DNA from: Nocardiopsis sp. CNT312
GTDB taxonomy: Bacteria > Actinomycetota > Actinomycetes > Streptosporangiales > Streptosporangiaceae
Assembly: GCF_000515115.1 (NCBI RefSeq)
Contig: NZ_KI911538.1
Span: 200,803 to 264,802, forward strand
Reading direction: 5' to 3'
Length of the DNA: 64,000 bases
Shown: positions 38,286 to 47,419 of the stretch, piece by piece
How positions within the stretch are numbered: position 1 is the first letter of the stretch
Layout of the letters: each line of letters opens with the position of its first letter
Notes under the pieces: model-generated
What the model was told of the DNA's origin: nothing
Seen by the model: only the letters and a program-made list of their open reading frames with translations
Database searches by the model: none
Program-made: the position numbers and the translations under genes

Positions 38286-38473
38286 GGGCTCTCGACCCCC
38301 TTGGCCGTCTTGAGGGCAGTCAGCTCCGGAACATCGGGGTGAGGCCCGGCCGGGAATCGGAACGCTCCGACCCGGCAGATGTCATGCTGGCCGCCGTGAC
38401 GGACGAAGCCCGGGGCCGTGCCCTTCCGTCCCGCTGCGCCCCTGAGCCGGTTCAACAGTTCCCGCCTTTCCAC
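38123..38473 (-). CDS. HicA-like mRNA interferase, C-terminus overrun
   Basis: The first 60 residues of this 116-residue frame match HicA toxins: MERRELLNRLRGAA is the first helix and RHGGQHDICRVG carries the catalytic His in a G-G-x-H context, followed by FPAGPHPDVPELTA. HicA proteins normally stop soon after this point. Here the frame runs on 55 residues into the HicB gene in another register, so the original stop is probably lost or a frameshift has occurred. ATG 38473 has no clear ribosome-binding site. Confidence 0.5.
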   Translation of the reverse strand: MERRELLNRLRGAAGRKGTAPGFVRHGGQHDICRVGAFRFPAGPHPDVPELTALKTAKGVESPCLRPNTTTRHGANERAVPGPSASPRCALTPTAAPSQTPRRGPGARSRVDGTCP

Positions 38474-38572
38474 CGAGGGCGGCTCTGTCGTACGAGCCCG
38501 CCCCTGGCCAGGAAACGAGACAGCGACATGACTGCCTGGCCGCCGCGCCCTGCACGATGGGTCACGGCGGGG

Positions 38573-39292
38573 TCAGCGGGGGGAGGCGGACCTCCGGGTG
38601 CGGGGGGTGCGCAGCCACGGCCCACGCAGGAGCCCGGCGGCCAGCAGCCACAGCGCGAGCGCCACCAGGTGGGCCCGCTCCGCCGTGCCCATCGCGGTGC
38701 CCGGCTGCCCCGTGCCCGAGGACACGAACACCCAGGACACCACCAGGACGCCGACCGCTGTCGCGGCCTGGAACCCGGCCAGGACCGCCACCGGTACCCA
38801 CATCCGGTCGCCGCACCGCCACCGGTTCACCGCCAGCGCCACCACGCTCAGCAGCGCCGCGGCCATCGCGGCCACGGCCAGCACCGCTTGGAGGGTCGCG
38901 GGGCCGCCGGCCCCCTCCACCAGTGCCTCCACCGTGCACGCCACGTCCGTGGACACCGTGCACCGGCCCGGTAGGAGGGACGTGGCCAGGGACAGGGCGC
39001 CGAAGGCGAACATGGCCCACCAGGACACCAGCAGCCAGCGGCGGGTCTCCCGAGCGCCCAGGGACAGGCCCAGCCCCGCGGCCACCATGACCAGGATCGA
39101 GGCCATCCGGTGGGCGCTCTCCCAGAACGCCTCGAACGCCGAGACCGGTGTGCCCGGCTCCGCCCGTACGGTCTCACCGCCGGGCAGGACCATCTCCAGG
39201 ACCCACAGGCTGTAGACCACGGCCGCCGCCACGGCGGCGACCCTTCCGTCGCGGTAGTCCCAATGCAGACTCGCGGTGCCCTTGTCCGGCAT
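38573..39292 (-). CDS. DUF998 integral membrane protein
   Basis: A 239-residue protein with six hydrophobic spans. The motif SLLPGRCT followed by a Cys-containing extracellular loop and the helix pattern fit DUF998. GGAGG lies 4-5 nt before ATG 39292. It is divergent from the universal stress protein gene. Function is unknown. Confidence 0.75.
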   Translation of the reverse strand: MPDKGTASLHWDYRDGRVAAVAAAVVYSLWVLEMVLPGGETVRAEPGTPVSAFEAFWESAHRMASILVMVAAGLGLSLGARETRRWLLVSWWAMFAFGALSLATSLLPGRCTVSTDVACTVEALVEGAGGPATLQAVLAVAAMAAALLSVVALAVNRWRCGDRMWVPVAVLAGFQAATAVGVLVVSWVFVSSGTGQPGTAMGTAERAHLVALALWLLAAGLLRGPWLRTPRTRRSASPR

Positions 39293-39525
39293 GGCGCCTC
39301 CAGTTGTGCTGGGACCCTCTAATACATCTGTGGGACGCGGCCCGCGGGACCGGCGTTCCTCGCTTCCGCTGGAGGACGGTCGTCATTTCCGGACCCTACG
39401 TCACTGGAGTCGCAGTGGCACTGTTACCCATGTGTGCGTGTTCCCGCGCCATGATCGGGGGTGCGGCACACGCGCGGGGCCGGCAGCCCCGGGTAGGGCC
39501 ATGAGTGACGGGAGAGGCGCACGCG

Positions 39526-40434
39526 ATGGACGGCGCGGCCACCACACGGTGGCTCATCGTGGGAGTGGACGGCACCGACTCCAGCCGACACGCCCTGGAG
39601 TGGGCCGCGCAGCAGGCGCTGCTGCGCGAGCTGGCGCTGCGGATCGTCGTGTCCGCCGGGGCCAGGGCGCCGGTGGGCGCGTTCGGTGCCCACCTGCCCA
39701 GTGAGTCAGTACCCCCCGGCGAGGCCGGCACCCCGAGTGCCGAGCGCCTCCTGGAGCAGGCTGCGGACTGGGTGTCCCGCCTCTTCCCCGAACTGGAGGT
39801 CCAGTCGCGCCTGTCCTACACCCGGCCCCTCGACGCCCTGCTCGCGGAGGCGGCCGAACCCGGTGCCGCGGCCGTGGTCGTGGGCTCGCGCGGCCTCAAG
39901 GGGATCGTCGCTGCCTTCGTGGGCTCCGTGGGTATCGAACTCGCCGCCCGCTCGCCCGTCCCCGTGGTGATCATGCCGCACGAGCACGCCTTCGCCCACG
40001 GGGTCCGCGGCCGCGTGATCGTGGGTGTAGACGGATCCGAGCCCAGCCGCCGGGCGGTGGGGTTCGCCTTCGCGCAGGCCGCCTTCGCCGAGACCGACCT
40101 GGTGGCGGTCAGTGCCTGGCAGCCCCTTGTGGCGTTCGCGGCCGCCACCGGCCCCATCCCTCCCGAACTGTTCGACGACTCCACCGCCGAGGAGGCGGCG
40201 CGCGGCTCCCTGGAGGAGGAGGTCGGTGCCGCACGCCTGCGCCACCCCGGGGTGCGCGTGCTCCAGCGGGTCGTACGAGCCCACCCGGTGGTGGCGCTGC
40301 TGGAGGAGGCCACACCGGCCGACCTGATCGTGGTCGGCTCCCGCGGCCGCAGCGGGTTCCGCGGCCTGCTGCTCGGCTCGGTCAGCCACTCCGTGGTCCA
40401 CGGGGCGAAGGGGCCCGTGGCGATCCTGCGCTGA
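39526..40434 (+). CDS. Tandem-domain universal stress protein
   Basis: A 302-residue protein with two UspA domains, about residues 8-148 and 155-302. Each has the ATP-binding loop G-x2-G-x9-G-[S/T]: VVGSRGLKGIVAAFVGS and VVGSRGRSGFRGLLLGS. Both also start with the IVGVDG-[T/S] strand. GGGAGAGG before ATG 39526 was preferred to GTG 39505. ATP-binding stress proteins of this kind are linked to hypoxia and dormancy in Actinobacteria. Confidence 0.92.
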   Translation: MDGAATTRWLIVGVDGTDSSRHALEWAAQQALLRELALRIVVSAGARAPVGAFGAHLPSESVPPGEAGTPSAERLLEQAADWVSRLFPELEVQSRLSYTRPLDALLAEAAEPGAAAVVVGSRGLKGIVAAFVGSVGIELAARSPVPVVIMPHEHAFAHGVRGRVIVGVDGSEPSRRAVGFAFAQAAFAETDLVAVSAWQPLVAFAAATGPIPPELFDDSTAEEAARGSLEEEVGAARLRHPGVRVLQRVVRAHPVVALLEEATPADLIVVGSRGRSGFRGLLLGSVSHSVVHGAKGPVAILR

Positions 40435-40671
40435 CCATGGGGTCGAGGTAGTGCCTGGGGTGCGTCGTGCCTGGTGAGGCCATGAATGTGACGAACAGCA
40501 CGCCGTGTCGGGTCAGCGGGTCGCCGAGGGGCCGGATGCGCCCTGTACGGGGGGGAACGGTCGCGCGGCCCTGACCTCGCGAACACGGTGTGAGCGCTGT
40601 CAGGCGCGTGGTTCAACGAACGGGATCCCTTGCTGCGCTGGGTATTCCGAAGGTTCGCCATGACAGTTTTA

Positions 40672-40696
40672 GACCATTGGACTATACCAATTGGTC
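40672..40696. promoter_or_regulatory. DasR-like box upstream of pckG
   Basis: TGGACTATACCA (40678-40689) reads TGGTATAGTCCA on the other strand and shares GGTATAG-[A/T]-CCA with the glmS site. It is nested in GACCATTGG...CCAATTGGTC, and ACCAATTGGT (40686-40695) is itself a perfect palindrome. It lies 66 nt before the start codon. The 320-nt gap after the USP gene shows nothing else. Confidence 0.5.
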
Positions 40697-40754
40697 ACCA
40701 TCGGGGCTTGTCGTTCATGATGCGAGTGTTCTCGACATGCGATGAGGAGCGGCT

Positions 40755-42572
40755 GTGACTGACGTGGGTATCGATGTGGGCGTAGCACCGACCAGCCACG
40801 AGGAGATGATCTCCTGGGTCCGTGAGGTCGCCGAGCTCACGGAGCCCGACGAGGTCGTGTGGTGCGACGGATCCGACGCCGAGTGGACCCGCCTCACCGA
40901 CCTGCTCGTGGAGCAGGGCACCTTCACCCGGCTCAACCCCGAGAAACGTCCCAACAGCTTCTACGCCACCTCGGACCCCACCGACGTCGCCCGTGTCGAG
41001 GACCGCACCTTCATCTGCTCCGAGCGGCAGCAGGACGCCGGCCCCACCAACAACTGGATCGCCCCCGCCCAGATGCGCGCCACCTTCGGCGAGGTCTTCA
41101 AGGGCGCGATGCGGGGCCGCACCATGTACGTCGTCCCCTTCTGCATGGGCCCGCTCGGCGGCGACATCTCCCAGCTCGGTGTCGAGATCACCGACTCCCC
41201 CTACGTCGTGGTCTCCATGCGGATCATGGCCCGTATGGGTACCCCCGCCCTGCGCCTCATCGAGGAGCGCGGCGACTTCGTCAGGGCCGTGCACTCCGTG
41301 GGCGCTCCCCTGGAGCCCGGCCAGCGGGACGTGCCCTGGCCCTGCAACCCCACCAAGTACATCTCGCACTTCCCCGAGACCCGCGAGATCTGGTCCTACG
41401 GCTCCGGCTACGGCGGCAACGCCCTGCTCGGCAAGAAGTGCTACGCGCTGCGCATCGCCTCGGTGATGGCCCGCGACGAGGGCTGGCTCGCCGAGCACAT
41501 GCTGGTCCTGAAGGTCACCCCGCCCCAGGGCGAGCCGCACTACATCGCCGCGGCCTTCCCCAGCGCCTGCGGCAAGACCAACCTGGCCATGCTCCAGCCC
41601 ACCATCCCCGGCTGGAAGGTCGAGACGGTCGGCGACGACATCGCCTGGATGCGGTTCGACGCCGAGGGCCGCCTGCGCGCCATCAACCCCGAGGCCGGGT
41701 TCTTCGGCGTCGCGCCCGGCACCGGGGCCGACACCAACGCCAACGCCGTCGAGACGCTGTGGGGCAACAGCATCTTCACCAACGTCGCCCTCACCGACGA
41801 CGGCGACGTGTGGTGGGAGGGCCTCACCGAGGAGCCGCCCGCACACCTGACCGACTGGAAGGGCCGCGACTGGACGCCGCACTCCGACGAGCCCGCCGCC
41901 CACCCCAACTCACGGTTCACCACCCCCGCCGGGCAGGCTCCCACCATCGCCCCCGAGTGGGAGGACCCGGCGGGCGTGCCGATCTCGGCGATCCTCTTCG
42001 GCGGGCGCCGCGCCACCGCGGTTCCGCTGGTCACGGAGTCGCTGAGCTGGCAGCACGGCGTCTACCTGGGAGCCAACGTCTCTTCGGAGAAGACCGCCGC
42101 GGCCGAGGGCACCGTCGGTGAGCTGCGCCGCGACCCGTTCGCGATGCTGCCGTTCTGCGGCTACAACATGGGCGACTACTTCGCCCACTGGATCAAGGTC
42201 GGCTCTGGTGCCGACCCGGCCAAGCTGCCCACGATCTTCTACGTGAACTGGTTCAAGAAGGACGCCGACGGCCGCTTCGTGTGGCCCGGCTTCGGCGAGA
42301 ACAGCCGCGTGATCAAGTGGATCGTAGAGCGCCTGGAGGGCAGGGCCGACGCGGTCGCCACCCCGATCGGCAACGTGCCGCCCGCCGAGGCGATCGACAC
42401 CGAGGGCCTGGACCTGTCCGAGGAGGACCTGAGGTTCGTCCTGGACGTGGACCCGCAGGTGTGGAAGCAGGAGGCCGCGCTGGTCCCCGAGTTCTTCAAG
42501 ACCTTCGGCGACCACCTTCCCAGCGAACTCTGGGACGAGTACCACGCCCTGCTGGACCGTCTGGGCCAGTAG
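40755..42572 (+). CDS. pckG: Phosphoenolpyruvate carboxykinase (GTP)
   Basis: A 605-residue enzyme converting oxaloacetate and GTP to PEP, the first step of gluconeogenesis. FPSACGKTN near residue 270 is the P-loop with the reactive Cys of GTP-type enzymes; [30 protein letters not shown] and FGGRR are conserved. GTG 40755 has only a weak GGAG upstream. A clear terminator follows. The DasR-like box may connect it to amino-sugar or acetate growth. Confidence 0.96.
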   Translation: MTDVGIDVGVAPTSHEEMISWVREVAELTEPDEVVWCDGSDAEWTRLTDLLVEQGTFTRLNPEKRPNSFYATSDPTDVARVEDRTFICSERQQDAGPTNNWIAPAQMRATFGEVFKGAMRGRTMYVVPFCMGPLGGDISQLGVEITDSPYVVVSMRIMARMGTPALRLIEERGDFVRAVHSVGAPLEPGQRDVPWPCNPTKYISHFPETREIWSYGSGYGGNALLGKKCYALRIASVMARDEGWLAEHMLVLKVTPPQGEPHYIAAAFPSACGKTNLAMLQPTIPGWKVETVGDDIAWMRFDAEGRLRAINPEAGFFGVAPGTGADTNANAVETLWGNSIFTNVALTDDGDVWWEGLTEEPPAHLTDWKGRDWTPHSDEPAAHPNSRFTTPAGQAPTIAPEWEDPAGVPISAILFGGRRATAVPLVTESLSWQHGVYLGANVSSEKTAAAEGTVGELRRDPFAMLPFCGYNMGDYFAHWIKVGSGADPAKLPTIFYVNWFKKDADGRFVWPGFGENSRVIKWIVERLEGRADAVATPIGNVPPAEAIDTEGLDLSEEDLRFVLDVDPQVWKQEAALVPEFFKTFGDHLPSELWDEYHALLDRLGQ

Positions 42573-42580
42573 GCGGCCGC

Positions 42581-42609
42581 ACCGGCCCCGCTTCCGTGCG
42601 GGGGCCGGT
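42581..42609 (+). terminator. Terminator after pckG
   Basis: ACCGGCCCC (42581-42589) pairs with GGGGCCGGT (42601-42609) with an 11-nt loop, 8 nt after the stop codon. Confidence 0.7.
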
Positions 42610-42797
42610 CCAGGGGGCGCGGGATCCGTGGCACCCGCGCCCCCTTCCCCGTGCCCGGAGGGGCCCACCCCCGTGGCCATGGACGGCCACCCCTGGCAGG
42701 GCATGCTCGTGGGATGCGCCCTGTCGCTGCTCTTCTTCCTCGCGGCCCGGTCTCCTGCGGGAATTTCGACGGAATCCAAGGGTTCTTCTCCAGGGCC

Positions 42798-42947
42798 GTG
42801 CCGTATCCCTCGCAGACAGAGGGGGAGAAGAGGAAGTGGACCTGGAACGTGAAGAGCTATTTTGTGGCGGGGCTCTTGTTCTTCTGTGGCGCCTCCGCGT
42901 TGTGCCAGGTGGTCCGGTATCCGATCTGCCTGGTCCGCGGCTGCTGA
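42798..42947 (+). CDS. Candidate mini membrane protein (49 aa)
   Basis: The frame from GTG 42798 ends at TGA 42945-42947 and encodes a charged head (TEGEKRKWTWNVKS) followed by a hydrophobic helix (YFVAGLLFFCGASAL) and a Cys-containing tail. GTG 42849 would give a 32-residue version. The hydrophobicity and charge pattern look genuine but the ribosome-binding site is weak. The rest of 42610-43156 holds no better gene. Confidence 0.35.
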   Translation: MPYPSQTEGEKRKWTWNVKSYFVAGLLFFCGASALCQVVRYPICLVRGC

Positions 42948-43156
42948 GGCTGCCCGCCGTGTCCCCTGGCTCCTCCGGGGCCCCGCGGATCGTTACCCGG
43001 TGGAGTCCGGCCCCCGAACGCCCTGCTCGGCGGGGTCCGCGCCGCCCCTCCGGGGGCTCTGACCAGCCTGGACGGGCTTGGGGCCGCTTGCGGCGGTTTA
43101 CGGTGGTTGGGTAGCTTTCGCGAGGATTGCGGGATCACGAGGAGCGGGGTGCACCC

Positions 43157-43732
43157 ATGGCGGGCGAAGACGTGAAGACCGGAAAGGTTCTCCGGAACCG
43201 GTGGACGGCGGGGTTCGGGATCGCCGTGACCGTGATCTTCCTCCTCGCCTGGCTGTTCATGGTGGTGTTCGAGGCCCTGGACGGTGAGCCGCTCCGGGTG
43301 CAGAACCTCCTGTTCATGGCGGTCTTCTTCCCCTTCTTCTGGTGGTTCTTCCTCAAGGTCACCTTCTTCACCCGCGTCGAACTCACCGACGACCGCGTCG
43401 TCGTGAAGAACGTCTTCCATCGGGTGGACATCCCGGCCCGAGAGATCACCGCCGTGCACGGGAAGGGCCGTCTCCGGATCGAGGTCAGGGGTGGTCAGGC
43501 GTTCTCCTGCTTCAACCTGGACGGATCACTGCTCGGCAGGCTCACCGGACACTCGACCAACCAGCGGTGCGCCCGTGAGATCGAGGACTTCCTTGCCGCC
43601 GGCAAGAAGGCCGGCCACCGCTCCCGTGGGGAGGAGATCCGCACCGCGCCCCACCTGAACCTCGAATTCCTGCTCGGGGCGGTCCTGTTCGGGTTCGTGG
43701 TGCCGCTCCTGCTGAACCTGCTCCCCGCCTGA
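43157..43732 (+). CDS. Membrane protein with PH-like domain
   Basis: A 191-residue protein. Two hydrophobic spans at about residues 22-40 and 50-66 are followed by a beta-rich region (RVELTDDRVVVKNVFHRVDIPAREITAVHG) that resembles bacterial PH domains, and a third span closes the C-terminus (LLGAVLFGFVVPLLLNLL). ATG 43157 was chosen over TTG 43127 because GAGGAG stands upstream. No precise family is assigned. Confidence 0.65.
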   Translation: MAGEDVKTGKVLRNRWTAGFGIAVTVIFLLAWLFMVVFEALDGEPLRVQNLLFMAVFFPFFWWFFLKVTFFTRVELTDDRVVVKNVFHRVDIPAREITAVHGKGRLRIEVRGGQAFSCFNLDGSLLGRLTGHSTNQRCAREIEDFLAAGKKAGHRSRGEEIRTAPHLNLEFLLGAVLFGFVVPLLLNLLPA

Positions 43733-43845
43733 GGGCCGGGGTCGCCGACCGTATATTCCAGGACGTTTCGAACTTCGTCGTATGCGCTGGCCACAGGCGT
43801 GTTACGGATGATCTGACATCCGCACACTCCCCGAGGAACAGTTCC

Positions 43846-44622
43846 ATGACGACTCTCATCCCGGTCCTGGCCGTCCTTCTCACCATGGTGGCCGGGGCCG
43901 TGCTCGCGGTGCGCCGGTTCCGCGTCAGCGATGACTACTCCGGCGGCTCGGTCGGCATCGTCATCGCTCCCTGTGTGCTCGCCCTGTACCTGGTGGCGGC
44001 GGCGATGGGCGTCGTCATCGGCTGGGAGGACTTCAAGGACTCCCAGGACGGCGTCGCCACCGAGGCGGGTGCCGCACAGGCGCTGTACTGGAGCACCACC
44101 GCCCTGCCCGAGGAGGACGGGGAGGCGGTCCGAGACAGCCTGCGCACCTACCTGTCCACGGTGGTGGAGAAGGACTGGCCCATGATGGTGAACGCGGGTG
44201 AGCTCAGCGCCCAGGGGGACATGGCGCTGGCCGACCTCACCGCGTCGGTGCGGGTCCTGCCCGAGACCGAGAACAGCGACGGCCTGGACCGGCTGACCGC
44301 CCGCCAGGAGCTCACCAACCTCAGCGACGCGCGCATCGCTCGGGCCGACGCCGCCGGGGACGGCATCCCCGGCCTCGTCCTCATCATCACCGTGCTCACC
44401 GCGATCCCGGTTGCCGTCCTTCCCTTCGCGATGATCAAGAAGGGTGCGAGCGTCGCCTACTTCTGGGCTACGGTCAACCTGGCGTTCGTCTTCGGCACGG
44501 TGGCCCTGCTCTTCTTCATGGGCAACCCCTACACCGGTGTCCTCGCCACCGACGCCGGGGGGATCGAGGGCACCCTGGCCGCCTTCGAACGGGCCGACCG
44601 CGCCATGCTCGGCCTCGGTTAG
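43846..44622 (+). CDS. DUF4239 (bestrophin-like) membrane protein
   Basis: A 258-residue protein with an N-terminal pair of spans (residues about 3-22 and 37-57), a long cytosolic or external helical region and two C-terminal spans. Length and layout resemble DUF4239, a family distantly related to bestrophin channels. GAGGAA precedes ATG 43846. It follows the PH-like gene by 113 nt. Function is unknown. Confidence 0.6.
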   Translation: MTTLIPVLAVLLTMVAGAVLAVRRFRVSDDYSGGSVGIVIAPCVLALYLVAAAMGVVIGWEDFKDSQDGVATEAGAAQALYWSTTALPEEDGEAVRDSLRTYLSTVVEKDWPMMVNAGELSAQGDMALADLTASVRVLPETENSDGLDRLTARQELTNLSDARIARADAAGDGIPGLVLIITVLTAIPVAVLPFAMIKKGASVAYFWATVNLAFVFGTVALLFFMGNPYTGVLATDAGGIEGTLAAFERADRAMLGLG

Positions 44623-44639
44623 CCGGGAGGCCCGTGCCG

Positions 44640-45320
44640 TCAGCCACCCGAGCGCGCGGCGGCCCGGCCCGAACCCATGGCGGCCAGGGCGCCGATCACG
44701 GCGATGACCGCCATGGTGCGCATGGGGGTGAACGTCCCGGCGGCCTGGGAGCCGTCGGGCGCGGACAGGTCGGCCAGGATCTGCTCCCGGGCCTGGTCGG
44801 GGACCTCGGGTGGCGGTGCCGGAGACGCCGAGGACTCCTGCGGAGCAGGCTCGGAGGGCTCCGGCTCCACCGGGGGATCCTGCCGTTCCACAGCGGGCTC
44901 CGGCTGCGCCGCAGCCGCGGGTGGAGCCGCGGGCTGCGGCTCCGCCTCAGGGGGTGCGGGGGCCGGCGTCTCCTCCTCCGGTGCGGGTTCCGGCTCGGGG
45001 TAGGGCTCCGGATCCACGGCCGGGGGCTCGGCCGGGGCAGGGCACAGGGGCGGCGACCCCGCGTGCACCACCACCCGCACCCCGTTGGCGCACACCAGGA
45101 CGTAGGAGCCGGGCCGTACCACCGCGTGCTTGTCCCGGAGCCGCACCGCGGTCTCGTCGGAGCCCACCGACACCTCGGCGTCGCCCGCAACGATCTCCAC
45201 ACCGGAGGGGCCGACCTCCACCCGTGGGCCGGCCTCCTGGGCGAGCGAGGCGGGCGCGGACCCGGCGAGCAGGAGGGCGCTGAGAGCCGAGAAGCCGCAA
45301 AAGCGGAGAAAGGGGGGCAT
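44640..45320 (-). CDS. Secreted Pro/Glu-rich surface protein
   Basis: A 226-residue protein with a signal peptide (residues 1-27, ending ASLAQE), a short beta-rich domain of about 65 residues, a Pro/Glu/Ala-rich stalk of about 90 residues, and a C-terminal hydrophobic span with a basic tail (residues about 203-226). The stalk probably spans the cell wall. No sorting motif of the LPxTG type is seen. The next gene on the strand is the SSS symporter, but its promoter is far upstream, so they need not be linked. Confidence 0.65.
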   Translation of the reverse strand: MPPFLRFCGFSALSALLLAGSAPASLAQEAGPRVEVGPSGVEIVAGDAEVSVGSDETAVRLRDKHAVVRPGSYVLVCANGVRVVVHAGSPPLCPAPAEPPAVDPEPYPEPEPAPEEETPAPAPPEAEPQPAAPPAAAAQPEPAVERQDPPVEPEPSEPAPQESSASPAPPPEVPDQAREQILADLSAPDGSQAAGTFTPMRTMAVIAVIGALAAMGSGRAAARSGG

Positions 45321-45392
45321 ATTACTCCTCGTGGTGGCGTGGGTTCACATGGTGATCGTATGCTGCCCGACCCGCCGCCACCGCCGAAACCC

Positions 45393-47045
45393 TCAGGGGG
45401 AGTGCAGACGCAGGACCGCGTGCTCGGCCCACTCGGGCGGGCGCGCCAGCCGCGAGCACACCGCCATCGTCGCGAACGCCAGCGGAACCGTCCACGCGGC
45501 GGGCTGGGCGAGCAGGACACCCGGCAGCCAGGTCGGCACCTCCGCCAGGATCGACCACCCGACCGCGCCCGTCGCCGTGACCGCGCCTACGACCAGCCCG
45601 GCCGCAGCTCCGGGCAGGGTCAGGCCGCGCCACCAGATCCCCAGGACGAGCAGTGGACAGAACGTCGACGCCGCCACGGTGAACGCCCACAGCACCAGCA
45701 CGTTGATGTCGATCCGTTGGGCGGGCAGCGCCAGCACCACCGCCACGCACGCCCCCACAGCCACCGCCAGCCGCAGCCGGGGCACACTGCCCTGGAACAG
45801 GTCGTGGGACAGACCGCCAGCCAGGGCCAGCAGCAGCCCTGAGGACGTGGACAGGAACGCCCCGAACGCGCCCGCCGCCACTAGCGCGGTCATGAGGGTC
45901 CCCACCGCCCCCGGCTCGGCCTGCGCGGGCAGGACCACCGCGACGGTGTCGGTGCCCCGCAGCAGCACCAACTGCGGGGTGAGCACCCGCCCCAACAGTC
46001 CGTACACCGTCGGGAACAGATAGAACAGCCCCAGCAGCGCGATCACCCCCACCGCCACCCGGCGGGCGACCCGCGCGCTCGGGCTGGTGTGGAAGCGCAT
46101 GATGACGTGCGGCAGCCCCATGCACCCGAACGTGATCGCCAGCAGCGTCGACCACGTCTCGAACACGGGGTGCCCGCCGGTGTCCAACAGGGGGGTGCTC
46201 CACCGCTCGCCGCCCAGATCCGGCAGCCCCGCCGGGTGCGGCACGGGGGCACCGGCCGGGAACACGTACTCCGTGCCTTCCTCAGCGGTGTGCTCACCCG
46301 CCGCCAGCCGCACCTCCGCCCCCGAGGAGTCGGTGACGGTCACCGGTCGGTCCAGGTCGAACCGGGTGCCAACGCTGAACTCCACGCCCGTGCTCTCGGG
46401 GAAGCGGGTGCCCCACTCCGGGTGGAGCGCCTCCGAACGCGTGTCCGCGCCCGCGACCACCACCAGGTAGACGGCGGGCACCGCGATGAAGCCCAGCTTG
46501 ACCACGTAGTGGAAGGCCTGCACGTAGGTCGCTGACCGCATCCCCCCGACGGCGATCGACCCGCTCACCACCAAGCCCGCCAATACCACACCCACCCAGT
46601 ACGGTGTGCCGCTCACCAGGGCGAACACCACACCGGCCCCCTTGAACTGGGGCACCAGGTACAGCAGCATGATCACCAGGACGACGCAGCCGCAGAGCTT
46701 GCGCAGCGGCGGCGCGCCCAGCCGGTACTCCGCGAAGTCGGGCACCGTGTAGGCCCCGGACCGGCGCATCGGCCCGGCGACCAGTGCCACCACGGCCACG
46801 TAGCCCGCGGTGAACCCCACCGCGTACCACATCGTGCCGAGCCCGTTCTTGAGCAGCAGCCCGGCCAGTCCGAGCACCGAGGCGGCCGAGAGGTACTCCC
46901 CGGCGATCGCCGTCGCGTTCCAGTTCGGGTTCACCCTGCGGGAGGCCACGAGGAAGTCCGATGCCGACCGTGCCGCCCGCACCCCGTAGAGCCCGATCGC
47001 CAAACTCGTGACCAGGACCAAGCCGATGGTCAGGACGGAGATCAC
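45393..47045 (-). CDS. Sodium/solute symporter (SSS family, carboxylate type)
   Basis: A 550-residue SSS transporter with about 13 spans. DFLVASRRVNPNWNATAIAGEYLSAAS in the first loops and GLPHVIMRFHT near residue 330 are signatures of the ActP/MctP branch for acetate and other monocarboxylates. A hydrophilic insert of about 70 residues (about 215-285) distinguishes it from the actP-like neighbour. GTG 47045 overlaps the DUF485 stop. It is the last gene of the four-gene operon led by the histidine kinase. Confidence 0.88.
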   Translation of the reverse strand: MISVLTIGLVLVTSLAIGLYGVRAARSASDFLVASRRVNPNWNATAIAGEYLSAASVLGLAGLLLKNGLGTMWYAVGFTAGYVAVVALVAGPMRRSGAYTVPDFAEYRLGAPPLRKLCGCVVLVIMLLYLVPQFKGAGVVFALVSGTPYWVGVVLAGLVVSGSIAVGGMRSATYVQAFHYVVKLGFIAVPAVYLVVVAGADTRSEALHPEWGTRFPESTGVEFSVGTRFDLDRPVTVTDSSGAEVRLAAGEHTAEEGTEYVFPAGAPVPHPAGLPDLGGERWSTPLLDTGGHPVFETWSTLLAITFGCMGLPHVIMRFHTSPSARVARRVAVGVIALLGLFYLFPTVYGLLGRVLTPQLVLLRGTDTVAVVLPAQAEPGAVGTLMTALVAAGAFGAFLSTSSGLLLALAGGLSHDLFQGSVPRLRLAVAVGACVAVVLALPAQRIDINVLVLWAFTVAASTFCPLLVLGIWWRGLTLPGAAAGLVVGAVTATGAVGWSILAEVPTWLPGVLLAQPAAWTVPLAFATMAVCSRLARPPEWAEHAVLRLHSP

Positions 47046-47419
47046 CGCTCGCCCCCGCTCGGGCCGCCCGCCTGGGACCGGTCCTCGGCGCGTTCGGCCG
47101 CGCGCACGTGCCACAGAGCGAGGCCGAACAGCAAGGGGTAGATCGCCACCGTCAGCAGCAGCCACGACAGCGGCAGCTCCGCGATCCGCACCTCCCCGAG
47201 TGCGGGCAGCAGCGCGAACGCGCCGCTCATCCCGAACAACAGCAGCGACAGCAGCGCCACAGTACGGATCGCGATCCGCCGCTGCCTGCGGAACAGCCGC
47301 CGGGCCGCCTCGGCGTCGACGGGCTCGGGCAGGGGCAGCAGGTGCTGGGCCGGCCGGTTGCCCCGGGCGAGCGCCACCCGGGTCTGCGGGCTGGTGAGCT
47401 TCTCACGGCGCGGGCTCAC
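47042..47419 (-). CDS. DUF485-like small membrane protein
   Basis: A 125-residue protein with a basic N-terminus and two spans at about residues 54-73 and 81-103. DUF485 proteins usually precede ActP-type symporters and are thought to be accessory subunits. It overlaps the response regulator (GTGA at 47419) and the symporter (GTGA at 47045), which indicates tight translational coupling. Sequence similarity to the second DUF485 protein at 51271 is limited. Confidence 0.7.
   Translation of the reverse strand: MSPRREKLTSPQTRVALARGNRPAQHLLPLPEPVDAEAARRLFRRQRRIAIRTVALLSLLLFGMSGAFALLPALGEVRIAELPLSWLLLTVAIYPLLFGLALWHVRAAERAEDRSQAGGPSGGER

Noticed and set aside
40618-40700. AT-rich palindromic patch as a replication or attachment site
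   Set aside because: The location directly before pckG and the similarity to the glmS site fit a regulator box better, and no integrase or DnaA-box cluster is present.
42837-43114. Alternative frame GTG 42837 encoding about 92 residues
   Set aside because: The product is Arg/Gly/Pro-rich without a fold signature and overlaps the more protein-like 49-residue frame.
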